From the NCBI GenBank assembly GCA_934661375.1, contig CAKUJH010000041.1, forward strand, positions 1 through 26,806: 26,806 nucleotides of DNA. The letters run 5' to 3'. Below, piece by piece: positions 7,277 through 15,021 of this stretch. A program made the translations under genes and the position numbers. A model generated the notes under the pieces. The model did no database searches and was not told the origin of the DNA. It saw only the letters and a program-made list of their open reading frames with translations. The number at the start of each line of letters is the position of its first letter. Within the stretch, counting starts at the first letter, position 1. Origin of the DNA: an uncultured Victivallales bacterium. Lineage in GTDB: Bacteria > Verrucomicrobiota > Lentisphaeria > Victivallales > UBA1829.

Positions 7277-8872
7277 TCAGTTGGCGGCGCATTCCAGAGC
7301 GCGGCCGATGCGGCGCACGCAGGAATCCAGCCCCAGAATTTCCGCTGTTTCATACACGCCCGCCCCGACAGTGGTTCCGGTCAAAGCTACGCGCAGCGGC
7401 TGATTCAGTTTGCCCTGCGCAATACCGTACTGCGCTTCCGTTTCACGGATGGCGTTTTCAATTGCCGCCGCACCAGAGGCTTTATCCATACCGGCGAAAC
7501 GTTCCGCCAGCGTTTTGAGTGCGGCCTTGACATTGTCATCCTTTTTCAGGAATTTGGCAAAACCTTTCGGATCATATTCAAAATCTTCCGTGAAGAAATA
7601 GCTCCAGCTCTGCGCATCCACATACGTTTTGGTACGGGACTGCATCAGAGCGGCAACCTGACGGAACCGGCTGCGGTCCGCCTGTTCACGCCAAGGCCAG
7701 CGGGCGGCAAAATTCCAGACTTCTTCCTCGAATTTCTCCGGAGACATTTCCGCGATATATAAGCCGTTCATATTCTGCAGTTTCACAATATCGAACTGCG
7801 CCGGAGAACGCTGTGCATGTTCCATGGAAAACGCTTCAACCAATTCCTGACGGGTCATCTTTTCGCGGTTGTCGCCCGGCGACCAGCCCAGCAGTGACAG
7901 ATAATTGAAGAACGCTTCCGGCAGGAAACCTTTTTCCCGGAAATCACCCACAAAAGCATCGCCGTCGCGTTTGCTGTACGGCTTGCCCGCCGCATTCACC
8001 AGCATCGGCAGATGAGCGTAGGTCGGAACCTTGAAGCCCAGCGCCTGGAACAGGAACAGATGACGGAAAGTGTTTTCCACATGGTCATCGCCACGCACAA
8101 TATGGGTTACGCCCTGCGTTACGTCATCGCAGACATTCGCCAGATGGAATACGGGGCTGGAATCACTGCGGACAATAATGAAATCCTTGATGCTGTCCAG
8201 CGGTTTGCGGAGTTCGCCTTTGACCAGATCGTTAAAGAAAACTTCGCGGCGGGTGAAGGTGAAATATGCCGCGCCGGAAATTTTCTTCGGTTCAGCCAGC
8301 GCCGACACTTCCGCCAGCGAAGCGAGGTCAAACTGGAACAGAACCGTGCCGTCCGCCGCAAAAATTTTCAGATTCTTGAAACCCGCCAGGCAGGCGGCGG
8401 ATTCCACGACTTTGCCCTTATGGTTCACCGCCGACCAGACCAGTCCGGCGCGGGAAACGGCGATTTCCGTTTCCGGGGCAATTTCAATTTTCACTTCACC
8501 GACACTCTGAACAAACGGAAAGGAATCGCAGTCATACGGCAGACGGAACAACACCGGGGAATGTTCTTCCGCCGGATTGAGTTTGTAGGCATGTCCGGCA
8601 GCAATCAGTTTCCGGGCGGCTTCGCGGTGCGCTTCGCTCTGTGTCGTCTGATACATCGGTTCGCCGTCATAGTCCAGCCCCAGCCATTTCATGCAGTCGA
8701 ACAGGGCGTCAATCGCCTGTTTGGTGGAACGTTCCAGGTCGGTATCTTCAATGCGGAGCAGAAATTCTCCGCCGCAATGCCGGGTGAACAGCCAGTTGAA
8801 AATAGCAGTGCGGATGTTGCCGATATGGACCTGTCCCGTCGGGGACGGTGCGAATCTGGCTTTGAAACTCAT
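7277..8872 (-). CDS. gltX: Glutamyl-tRNA synthetase with unusual insert
   Basis: This class I synthetase charges tRNA with glutamate. The N-terminal PSPTGQVHIGN (9-19) is the HIGH-type signature and IEDTD lies at 41-45. VRGDDHVENTFRH (259-271) is the family's conserved block. The KMSKR-type loop reads GKPYSKRDG (296-304) instead of the usual GKKLSKR. The protein has 531 residues against about 470 in E. coli. Much of the excess lies between residues about 100 and 205, where the normal zinc-type segment with YCxC/C-R spacing is replaced by a sequence rich in beta strands. AAGGAG lies 8 bases before the ATG. It is first in the operon. With gatB also present, it may be a non-discriminating enzyme that also charges tRNA-Gln, but that is inference. 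Confidence 0.95.
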   Translation of the reverse strand: MSFKARFAPSPTGQVHIGNIRTAIFNWLFTRHCGGEFLLRIEDTDLERSTKQAIDALFDCMKWLGLDYDGEPMYQTTQSEAHREAARKLIAAGHAYKLNPAEEHSPVLFRLPYDCDSFPFVQSVGEVKIEIAPETEIAVSRAGLVWSAVNHKGKVVESAACLAGFKNLKIFAADGTVLFQFDLASLAEVSALAEPKKISGAAYFTFTRREVFFNDLVKGELRKPLDSIKDFIIVRSDSSPVFHLANVCDDVTQGVTHIVRGDDHVENTFRHLFLFQALGFKVPTYAHLPMLVNAAGKPYSKRDGDAFVGDFREKGFLPEAFFNYLSLLGWSPGDNREKMTRQELVEAFSMEHAQRSPAQFDIVKLQNMNGLYIAEMSPEKFEEEVWNFAARWPWREQADRSRFRQVAALMQSRTKTYVDAQSWSYFFTEDFEYDPKGFAKFLKKDDNVKAALKTLAERFAGMDKASGAAAIENAIRETEAQYGIAQGKLNQPLRVALTGTTVGAGVYETAEILGLDSCVRRIGRALECAAN

Positions 8873-8901
8873 TTGACGACTCCTTATTTATAATGCAGAT
8901 T

Positions 8902-8957
8902 CAAAAAACAAAATGTTGCGCAAGGGCGTTTCCGCAACCGGAAAAGCCATTGCGCAA
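8902..8957 (-). terminator. Terminator between the TolC-like gene and gltX
   Basis: On the minus strand TTGCGCAA (8950-8957) pairs with TTGCGCAA (8916-8923). An inner GGC/GCC and a further TTTCCG/CGGAAA stem with loop GTTG continue the hairpin, broken by only two mismatches. A T-rich tract (8902-8914) follows. It begins about 30 bases after the TolC-like stop codon. gltX therefore should have its own promoter, but the TATAAA near 8891 sits too close to the ribosome-binding site to be convincing. Confidence 0.85.
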
Positions 8958-8985
8958 ATCAAAAACACTGAATATGAAAAAGAAC

Positions 8986-10407
8986 TCAGTAACTGCCCAC
9001 TGCCGCATGAAGCTGTGCTTTGGCATTGTGCATATTGATGACACAAGTGGCAAGAGATGTTTCTGCGCTGACAAAGTCGCGCTGCGCCTCATTCAGACGG
9101 GTAAGTTCCGTATTTCCGGCGCGGTATTCTTCTTCCACCAGATCGCGGATCTTACGGTACAGTTCCAGACTTTTCTGCGAAATCTTGACCTGTTTGAGGC
9201 AGGTCAGGTAATAATCATAAGCAGTCCGGACTTCCGTAATGATCGTGATCCAGTTGTTGGCAAGGGCGTAATCGCTCTGAAGCATGGCGGCCTGCTGCGA
9301 GCGCATGGTGTAGAAAGTTTTTCCGCCGCTGAAAATCTCCCAGGAGGCGGAGCCGCCATAGGAAAAGTTGAATGTCTGGTATTTCCCGGTGGAATCCCTG
9401 CCCAAACCGTCATAGACTTTCGTGCGGGTCTGTCCGACCGTGTAGCCGATGTTCGCATTGAAGCTGACCGTCGGACCGAACGAGCAGATGGACGACCAGT
9501 AATTGTATTTGGCGACTTCCAGAGCTTCCCGGTAAGATTTCAGGTCGGGACGGTTGGCAAGAGCCGTATCCAAATAAATCGACAGGGAAGCCAGCGTTTC
9601 ACCGTCGGCGGACGGGACATCGGGGAACCTGACGTCTTCGGGGATCGTTCCTTCGGTCAGACCCATCAGCTGAGCCAGCGTGTATTTGGCGGCGGCGTAG
9701 GAATACTGCGCGGTGTAAAGATCCGATTCGGCGCTGTTGTAGTAAGCCTTGAAGTTCAGGACGTTGCTCAAAGGAACCGCGCCGACTTCAAACTTCAATT
9801 CATTTTCCTTCAACTGTGAATTCTGGAACCGCATGTTTTCGCGGGCGATCCGGATTTTCGCCATGGAAAGCAGGATGTCATTGTAGGCATATGCGACACT
9901 GCGGACGAGCAGACGGCGGGCATCCAGTTCCAGTGCTTCAGTCTGTTTCCAGCCGTGTTTGGCTGCCATCAGGTTCATCTCACGCACGAAGGAATCGAAA
10001 ATCAGCCACGAAGCGGAAGCACTGGGAGTGTTTTCAAACGTCCGGGAACCGTTCCGTTTCGTGTCATAAACGTTGTTCGGCTCGCTGAAGCTCTGACCGA
10101 GCTGATAACCGACTGTAATTTTCGGCATATACGGAGCAAAAGCGCCATAGTAGGCGGCACGCGCCGCAACCACGGCGAAGTATTTTGTCTTGAAATTCGG
10201 ATTATTCTGAACAGCAAGACTTTGCGCTTCTTCCAAAGTCAGCACTTTCTGACTGGAAACCGGCATTTTTTTCTGTTCCTCCGCGGGAATGCCGGTGAAC
10301 GAACTCCGGGTAACGGCTTTCGGCGGCGGCTCGTATGAAGTGCATCCGGTCATGGCTGCCAGTCCGAGCGCAGCCAGAAAAGCCGCGCAAACGATTCTCT
10401 GATTCAT
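8986..10407 (-). CDS. TolC-like outer-membrane efflux lipoprotein
   Basis: I chose the ATG at 10407 (473 residues) because GGAGG lies 9 bases upstream and it gives a lipoprotein signal with lipobox MTGC, cysteine at residue 22; a longer frame to 10461 would bury this signal. The mature protein is rich in long amphipathic helices with the repeated two-part architecture of the outer-membrane efflux family. Examples are LTLEEAQSLAVQNNPNFKT near the start, ANRPDLKSYREAL mid-protein, and the second-half AGNTELTRLNEAQRDFVSAE. Such proteins form trimeric channels for tripartite pumps or type I secretion. No pump or adaptor gene is adjacent, so its partner must be elsewhere. It is monocistronic, with promoter 10478-10506 and terminator 8902-8957. 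Confidence 0.9.
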   Translation of the reverse strand: MNQRIVCAAFLAALGLAAMTGCTSYEPPPKAVTRSSFTGIPAEEQKKMPVSSQKVLTLEEAQSLAVQNNPNFKTKYFAVVAARAAYYGAFAPYMPKITVGYQLGQSFSEPNNVYDTKRNGSRTFENTPSASASWLIFDSFVREMNLMAAKHGWKQTEALELDARRLLVRSVAYAYNDILLSMAKIRIARENMRFQNSQLKENELKFEVGAVPLSNVLNFKAYYNSAESDLYTAQYSYAAAKYTLAQLMGLTEGTIPEDVRFPDVPSADGETLASLSIYLDTALANRPDLKSYREALEVAKYNYWSSICSFGPTVSFNANIGYTVGQTRTKVYDGLGRDSTGKYQTFNFSYGGSASWEIFSGGKTFYTMRSQQAAMLQSDYALANNWITIITEVRTAYDYYLTCLKQVKISQKSLELYRKIRDLVEEEYRAGNTELTRLNEAQRDFVSAETSLATCVINMHNAKAQLHAAVGSY

Positions 10408-10477
10408 CTGTATATTCCTCCGAATTTGGTTGGAAGCGGATCGCTCCGGCTTCTTCAGCATTCTGTCATAATATGGT

Positions 10478-10506
10478 ATTATACACTATTGTTCCTGGAA
10501 AATCAA
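10478..10506 (-). promoter_or_regulatory. Predicted promoter of the TolC-like gene
   Basis: On the minus strand, TTGATT (10501-10506) and a perfect TATAAT (10478-10483) are 17 bases apart, about 70 bases before the ATG. This is the best consensus match in the window. The remaining intergenic sequence up to 10688 contains a T11 run (near 10530) and the divergent promoter, with no gene. Confidence 0.7.
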
Positions 10507-10600
10507 ATGTTCAACCACTCGAAAATCCTTTTTTTTTTAAATTATTTACATCATAGAGTCTTTTCTTTCTGCTTTCCCCGCAAAAAAACGGCGGATAAAG

Positions 10601-10628
10601 TTGCAAAAAGAATGGAACCGTTTATATT
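10601..10628 (+). promoter_or_regulatory. Predicted promoter of the homospermidine-synthase-like gene
   Basis: TTGCAA (10601-10606) and TATATT (10623-10628) are separated by 16 bases; TATTAT at 10625-10630 is an alternative -10. The start codon is about 60 bases downstream. Confidence 0.6.
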
Positions 10629-10688
10629 ATCCGGCATCAGTTCCGGAAATCTTCCGGCAAACAATCTATATTAGCACAAAGGATGTTT

Positions 10689-11801
10689 ATGAAAATTCTG
10701 CTTGCCGGACACGGCAGTATCGGACGCGCTTTCGAAGCTATTTACCGGGAACGTCAATGCCCGGATGAACTGACGGTCTGCGATCTGCGGAACGGGGAAA
10801 ACTGTCTGGATCTCATCCGGAACAATCCCGGCAAATGGGACCTCATCATCAACCTGACCGGCATGATGACGGAAGACATTCTTCCGTTCTGTCTCGAACA
10901 TGGGCTGAATTATATCGACGCGGCGTTTGAAGACGAATCCATCGAAGTGGGCGAGCAGGAAGATCCGACGGTGTATTACCGTCATTATCAGGAACTTCTG
11001 GCAACCGAAGCCGGCAAATCCAGAGTCATGCTCGGCTTCGGCATGAATCCGGGCATCATCGAACATATTTATTTCACCCACAAACCCGCCCGCCGCCATA
11101 TCGCCATCGAACTGGAATACGATTCCGCGGAAAAAGACGGCGAAGTTTTCTGCACCTGGTCGCCGGTTTCCTACTTTCTGGAATCGGTGCGTGCGGCAAA
11201 AATCATCACCACGCGGAAACATCCTTACCAGAACTTCGCCTCCATCCTGAAAAACCGTCTGCCGATCCGTCTCACCACCGATGGACAGCTCCGCGATTAC
11301 TGCGTGATTCCGCATGAGGAAAGTTTCTACGTCATGAAAAATGCGCCGGAATGCGAAGCGTTTGCGTTTTTCTATCAGGCGCCGCTGAGTTGTCAGCAGT
11401 TCATGCAGTCGCACATCGGCAGAATGACGCCGGAAGATGTCCGCGCTGTGCCGGTGCTTCATGACGTCCGGGGACAAGATTCCGTGGGAATGCTGTTCTA
11501 TGACTATACCGACAACCTGTATTATGTCCGCAACCGAGGCGATCATCAGAAGATTTTCCGTAAATTCGGAAGCAATGCGACCTGTTGGCAGACTGCGTGC
11601 GGGGTATTTGTCGCCTACCGCCTGATCTCGCGCCTCAATCCCGGCGAAGTCGTAACCATGTCCGACATTTCCGCGCGGTTCCGTCCGGAAATCGACAAAG
11701 TGCTGCGGGAACTGGATTTCCAGATTACCCGCGACGACTATGCGATCAACCCGGAAGAATTCCGGAAAAACGTTCTCTCCTGGCTTCAGCCGCAGCTGTA
11801 A
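10689..11801 (+). CDS. Homospermidine synthase-like / saccharopine dehydrogenase-family protein
   Basis: The protein starts with a beta strand and a nucleotide-binding glycine loop (ILLAGHGSIGRA, GxGxxG at 7-12), then VxDLRNG, typical of NAD(P)-dependent enzymes of the saccharopine dehydrogenase superfamily. Later segments YIDAAFED and GFGMNPGIIEHI match homospermidine synthase-like members, which make polyamines from putrescine. It is about 370 residues, whereas classical homospermidine synthases have about 480, so substrate and product are uncertain; carboxyspermidine dehydrogenase-like activity is another option. I chose the second ATG (10689) because AAGGA lies 5 bases before it, while the first ATG (10683) abuts the same site. 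It has its own promoter and ends six bases before the convergent HD-domain gene. Confidence 0.8.
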   Translation: MKILLAGHGSIGRAFEAIYRERQCPDELTVCDLRNGENCLDLIRNNPGKWDLIINLTGMMTEDILPFCLEHGLNYIDAAFEDESIEVGEQEDPTVYYRHYQELLATEAGKSRVMLGFGMNPGIIEHIYFTHKPARRHIAIELEYDSAEKDGEVFCTWSPVSYFLESVRAAKIITTRKHPYQNFASILKNRLPIRLTTDGQLRDYCVIPHEESFYVMKNAPECEAFAFFYQAPLSCQQFMQSHIGRMTPEDVRAVPVLHDVRGQDSVGMLFYDYTDNLYYVRNRGDHQKIFRKFGSNATCWQTACGVFVAYRLISRLNPGEVVTMSDISARFRPEIDKVLRELDFQITRDDYAINPEEFRKNVLSWLQPQL

Positions 11802-11807
11802 AACGGT

Positions 11808-12410
11808 TCACGGATTCTGCGGCAAACCGAAGGTACGGCACAGACTGTCCCAGCGTTCCGTGGAATCCGGTCCGAATTTTTCCAGAGAACGCCGAATCCG
11901 CGCCATGCTTTTTTCCTGCATGTCGCCGGATTTGGAAAAGAATTTATCGGCAAGGCAAATCAGTTTTTCTTCCGGAGTTTCCGGCAGCAGATCCAGTTCC
12001 GGCAAAGGCAGATGCTGTACGCGGATTTCTGCCGCGGTGATGCCGGTTCCGGTGTGTCTTTCGCAGATACGGGCGAAGGCTTCCAAATCCAGACCGCGGA
12101 GTCTGCCGTATTCCCGCAGCAGCCGTCCGCCGATGGTTCCGTGCGCCAGATAAGGCTGATCGCCCATGCAGAGAATGCCGGGGGCGTCGCAGGCAAAAAT
12201 ACCGATGTCGTGAAGCAGCGCCCCCATAATCACCCGGCGGCGGTTCAGCGGCAGTTTTTCCGCAGCGGGATTCTGCATGATTTCCAGAGCTTTGCCGCAA
12301 ACCTGACGGCTGTGCTTCAGCAGCATCCGCCGCAGCGGAGTATCCTCCGGATAAAAATGACGAATGATTTCCAGTGCTTCCGTTTCTGCCAGTGCATCTG
12401 ACCCCGACAT
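11808..12410 (-). CDS. HD-domain phosphohydrolase
   Basis: The 200-residue protein has the full HD metal-binding set: H33, H67-D68 (in GALLHDIG), H90, H119 and D155. The arrangement, including RHTGTGITAAEI (118-129) and PETPEEKLICLADKF (143-157), fits the small single-domain group known as TIGR00295-like, found in archaea and various anaerobes. These are presumed to hydrolyse phosphate esters of nucleotides or similar molecules; no substrate is established to my knowledge. GAGAAGG lies about 5 bases before the ATG. The start is only about 23 bases after the T-tract of the terminator that ends the upstream kinase-like gene, leaving no room for a separate promoter downstream of it. Confidence 0.88.
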   Translation of the reverse strand: MSGSDALAETEALEIIRHFYPEDTPLRRMLLKHSRQVCGKALEIMQNPAAEKLPLNRRRVIMGALLHDIGIFACDAPGILCMGDQPYLAHGTIGGRLLREYGRLRGLDLEAFARICERHTGTGITAAEIRVQHLPLPELDLLPETPEEKLICLADKFFSKSGDMQEKSMARIRRSLEKFGPDSTERWDSLCRTFGLPQNP

Positions 12411-12432
12411 GATACCTTCTCCCGTATTGCTG

Positions 12433-12472
12433 AAAAAAGAAAACGGCGGTTCCGGTTCATTCGGTTCCGCCG
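12433..12472 (-). terminator. Intrinsic terminator after the kinase-like gene
   Basis: On the minus strand CGGCGG (12467-12472) pairs with CCGCCG (12444-12449). There is a small AA/AA internal loop, then a CCG/CGG inner stem, followed by TTTTCTTTTTT. It lies 10 bases after the upstream stop codon. Confidence 0.75.
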
Positions 12473-12482
12473 CTGAAATTCC

Positions 12483-13547
12483 TTACTGATTGAACCCGCA
12501 GGCGAGAATATCGTCGTAGGTTGAGGCATAGCGGATGATGTTGTGTCCGTCCGCTTTCTGCTCCCAGGATAAAGGAATCCGGGGGCAGTGATGACGCAGC
12601 AGCTGCGCCTTGAACGAATCAATCCAGATCCGTTCGGCGTCATCTTCACCGATGGTTTCGGCAATGGAGTTGGAATCATCCGGCACCGGCATTTCCGAAT
12701 ACCAGATGGTGTTGCGGACACGAAGGACATCATCACCATTCCGGATCACGCGGCACAACGGACCGGATTCGCCGTTCAGGACATGTTCGGCGTAATCGGG
12801 CCAGGAGTTGTCCTCGATTTCCTCTTCGATTTTGTCGATTTCCTCATGAATGACTTCCGTGACATCCACGGAATTATCGCAGAAGCCGGCTTCCAGCAGA
12901 GCGATAGACATATTTTCCGGAGAAACTTCGCCGCGCAGTTCGAGGAACGGGCTGAGCAGCCGGAGCCGTGCGGAAGCGGAAAGACCGCCTTCCATGCGGT
13001 CGACGTCATGCGGATTGACAATGAACATCGCGGAACCGTTGTTTTTCACCAGAATATGTTCCAGGGAAAGTTTCGGCAGCGAAAGCGACGCCGCGGCGCA
13101 GGAAGTTACCAGTTTCGCCAGATTGGACACAAATTCCCGGCGCAAGGCAGAATTGTGCGTAACCGTCCGGAACCAGTATTCCAGAGCAGTTACGGTATCC
13201 GGGATTTCCACGGAAAGCACCATGGATTCGGTTCCGTTTTTCGCCCAGCCCGGATATTCCGCACAGGGGATGCCGCAGCGGTGCAGCAGCTGCGAAGAAT
13301 CATAAATATTCTGTGCTTTGGAAGAAAAGAACGCTATCAGATGCTCTTTGATGCTGTTCGGCGAAAAATGTTTCACCAGATAGCTTCTCTGACTGGAATC
13401 CTTCACCTTGAAAATGCAGGTGGTATCATCCGATTTGACCGTGAATTTTTCTTCCACTTCGCGGAAGATGCGAAACCACGGAACCAGACGCGACTCATCG
13501 TCGATACACCAGTCCCAGTCGTCGATTGTGACGTTGTTCTCTTTCAT
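12483..13547 (-). CDS. WaaP/InaA-type kinase-fold protein, probably a pseudokinase
   Basis: The first 190 residues resemble the lipopolysaccharide-kinase (Kdo/WaaP, InaA) branch of the protein-kinase fold. YLVKHF (56-61) holds the ATP-binding lysine K59. A helix then leads to LLHRCGIPCAEYPG (87-100), which equals the family's L..GIPtP stretch, and EHILVKN (164-170) lines up with the catalytic loop's NILV. By eye the catalytic Asp is K160, the metal Asn is H165, and the DFG Asp is N178 (VNPHD). The key residues are therefore lost, and a binding or scaffolding role is likelier than phosphorylation. The C-terminal 150 residues are acidic with no recognised domain. GGAG lies 6 bases before the ATG. 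It follows the ABC ATPase on the same strand after 108 bases. Confidence 0.65.
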   Translation of the reverse strand: MKENNVTIDDWDWCIDDESRLVPWFRIFREVEEKFTVKSDDTTCIFKVKDSSQRSYLVKHFSPNSIKEHLIAFFSSKAQNIYDSSQLLHRCGIPCAEYPGWAKNGTESMVLSVEIPDTVTALEYWFRTVTHNSALRREFVSNLAKLVTSCAAASLSLPKLSLEHILVKNNGSAMFIVNPHDVDRMEGGLSASARLRLLSPFLELRGEVSPENMSIALLEAGFCDNSVDVTEVIHEEIDKIEEEIEDNSWPDYAEHVLNGESGPLCRVIRNGDDVLRVRNTIWYSEMPVPDDSNSIAETIGEDDAERIWIDSFKAQLLRHHCPRIPLSWEQKADGHNIIRYASTYDDILACGFNQ

Positions 13548-13604
13548 AGAATGCTCCGGAAACCCGCGGCTCCGGAAAAATCCCTTCTTATGCCATGCTT
13601 TCTG

Positions 13605-13629
13605 TTCCGTTTCAGCCTGGGAAACGGAA
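13605..13629. other. Perfect 9-bp inverted repeat
   Basis: TTCCGTTTC (13605-13613) and GAAACGGAA (13621-13629) form a perfect stem around AGCCTGG. It lies between the ABC ATPase stop and the kinase-like gene's start on the minus strand. No T-run follows on either strand, so it is not an intrinsic terminator; an mRNA stability or protein-binding element is possible. Confidence 0.5.
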
Positions 13630-13655
13630 TGAAGACATGGTTTTTGGTTGATATT

Positions 13656-14765
13656 TTACACCAGAATCCCCGTGGATTCCGGATCGAATAAATGCGCATT
13701 GTCAAACCGCAGCGGCAAAGACAGCATTTCACCGACCTTGACCTGTTTATGGGCATCCACCCGTGCAATGCAGGACGCCCCGTTTTCCGTGACCGCATCC
13801 AGATAAAGATACGTTTCCGCCCCCATCGGCTCGATCACTTCCACTTTCGCCATAAGACACTGTTCCCCTTCCGGATGCACAGCTTCTTCCGCACCGATAT
13901 CTTCCGGCCGTATGCCGAACAGAATTTCGCGCTCCGCATATTTCTGCGCAGCTTCCTTCCAGCCTTCCGGAACCGTCACGGAAATATTGCTGTTGCGGAA
14001 AACCAGCTGGCTGCCCTTCCGCTGAATCACACCCCGGAAAATATTCATCGGCGGCGTACCGATGAACCCGGCAACAAACGTATTGACCGGACGGTCGTAA
14101 ATATTCAGCGGCGTATCCACCTGCTGAATCACGCCATCCTTCATCACACAGATGCGATCCCCCATGGTCATCGCTTCCGTCTGGTCATGCGTAACATAAA
14201 TCATTGTCGTTTCCAGACGGGTATGGAGTTTGCTGATCTCCGTACGCATCTGTACCCGCATTTTGGCGTCCAGATTCGACAGCGGTTCATCGAACAGAAA
14301 AACTTCCGGTTTCCGCACGATGGCACGCCCAACCGCCACCCGCTGACGCTGTCCGCCGGACAACGCTTTGGGTTTGCGGTCAAGGCATTCCGAAATGCCC
14401 AGCACGGCAGCTGCACTGCGGACCCGGCGGTCGATATCCGCTTTCGGAAAACGGCGCAGCCGCAGCCCGAATGCCATATTTTCATACACCGTCTTATGCG
14501 GATAAAGTGCGTAATTCTGAAAAACCATGGCAATGTCTCGGTCTTTCGGCGGCACATTGTTGACCACCCGCGACCCGATGGAAATCGTTCCGGAGCTGAT
14601 CTCCTCCAACCCGGCAACCATGCGCAGCGTTGTGGATTTTCCGCAGCCGGACGGTCCGACCAGCACCATCAGCTCGCGATCCCGGATCTCCAGATTGACC
14701 CGGTTCACGGCATACACGCCGCCGTCGTACACCTTGCAGACATCTTTCAGCACCACCCCAGCCAT
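13656..14765 (-). CDS. ugpC: ABC transporter ATPase, MalK/UgpC/MsmX type
   Basis: The 369-residue ATPase has Walker A GPSGCGKST (37-45), Q-loop Q83, signature LSGGQ (135-139), Walker B VFLFDE (155-160) and switch H193. A C-terminal regulatory/TOBE region of about 130 residues follows (MNIFRGVI, FGIRPEDI). This is the subgroup that powers CUT1 sugar and glycerol-phosphate importers. No permease or binding-protein gene is nearby. In other bacteria a single such ATPase (MsmX type) serves several sugar transporters, so the same may hold here; that is inference, and the ugpC symbol indicates subfamily only. AAGGAG lies 7 bases before the ATG. A promoter is predicted at 14818-14845. Confidence 0.92.
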   Translation of the reverse strand: MAGVVLKDVCKVYDGGVYAVNRVNLEIRDRELMVLVGPSGCGKSTTLRMVAGLEEISSGTISIGSRVVNNVPPKDRDIAMVFQNYALYPHKTVYENMAFGLRLRRFPKADIDRRVRSAAAVLGISECLDRKPKALSGGQRQRVAVGRAIVRKPEVFLFDEPLSNLDAKMRVQMRTEISKLHTRLETTMIYVTHDQTEAMTMGDRICVMKDGVIQQVDTPLNIYDRPVNTFVAGFIGTPPMNIFRGVIQRKGSQLVFRNSNISVTVPEGWKEAAQKYAEREILFGIRPEDIGAEEAVHPEGEQCLMAKVEVIEPMGAETYLYLDAVTENGASCIARVDAHKQVKVGEMLSLPLRFDNAHLFDPESTGILV

Positions 14766-14817
14766 CGGGTCTCCTTATCCATAATCATTCTGATCAGAAG
14801 CGATTCCAAGACATAAC

Positions 14818-14845
14818 AAAATAATTGTCTTTTCGCATTTTTCAA
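14818..14845 (-). promoter_or_regulatory. Predicted promoter of the ABC ATPase gene
   Basis: On the minus strand, TTGAAA (14840-14845) and TATTTT (14818-14823) are 16 bases apart, about 52 bases before the ATG. Confidence 0.5.
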
Positions 14846-14940
14846 GTCCCGATCCTTTAAAATAACAATTATTCTGACAATAAATCCCCGTCATCCCGTC
14901 AAAGACAGACAAAACTTCTGCAAAATAATCCAAAATCACC

Positions 14941-14968
14941 TTGCAATCACGCGCAAACCATGTATAGT
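14941..14968 (+). promoter_or_regulatory. Predicted promoter of the cupin gene
   Basis: TTGCAA (14941-14946) and TATAGT (14963-14968) are separated by 16 bases, about 53 bases before the ATG. The intergenic stretch 14846-14940 is A/T-rich and shows nothing else. Confidence 0.6.
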
Positions 14969-15021
14969 AACAAACATCATTCGTTTATTATATTAAACGC
15001 AACAAAAAAAAGGAATGCGGG

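Noticed and set aside
8873..8900. gltX promoter at TATAAA near 8891
   Set aside because: The box almost touches the ribosome-binding site and no -35 box lies at the right distance. The true promoter could not be located.
10408..10688. tRNA or small RNA gene in the largest gaps (also 1557-1832, 14766-15021)
   Set aside because: No cloverleaf or TTCGA-type T-loop was found by eye. The gaps are explained by divergent promoters and leaders.
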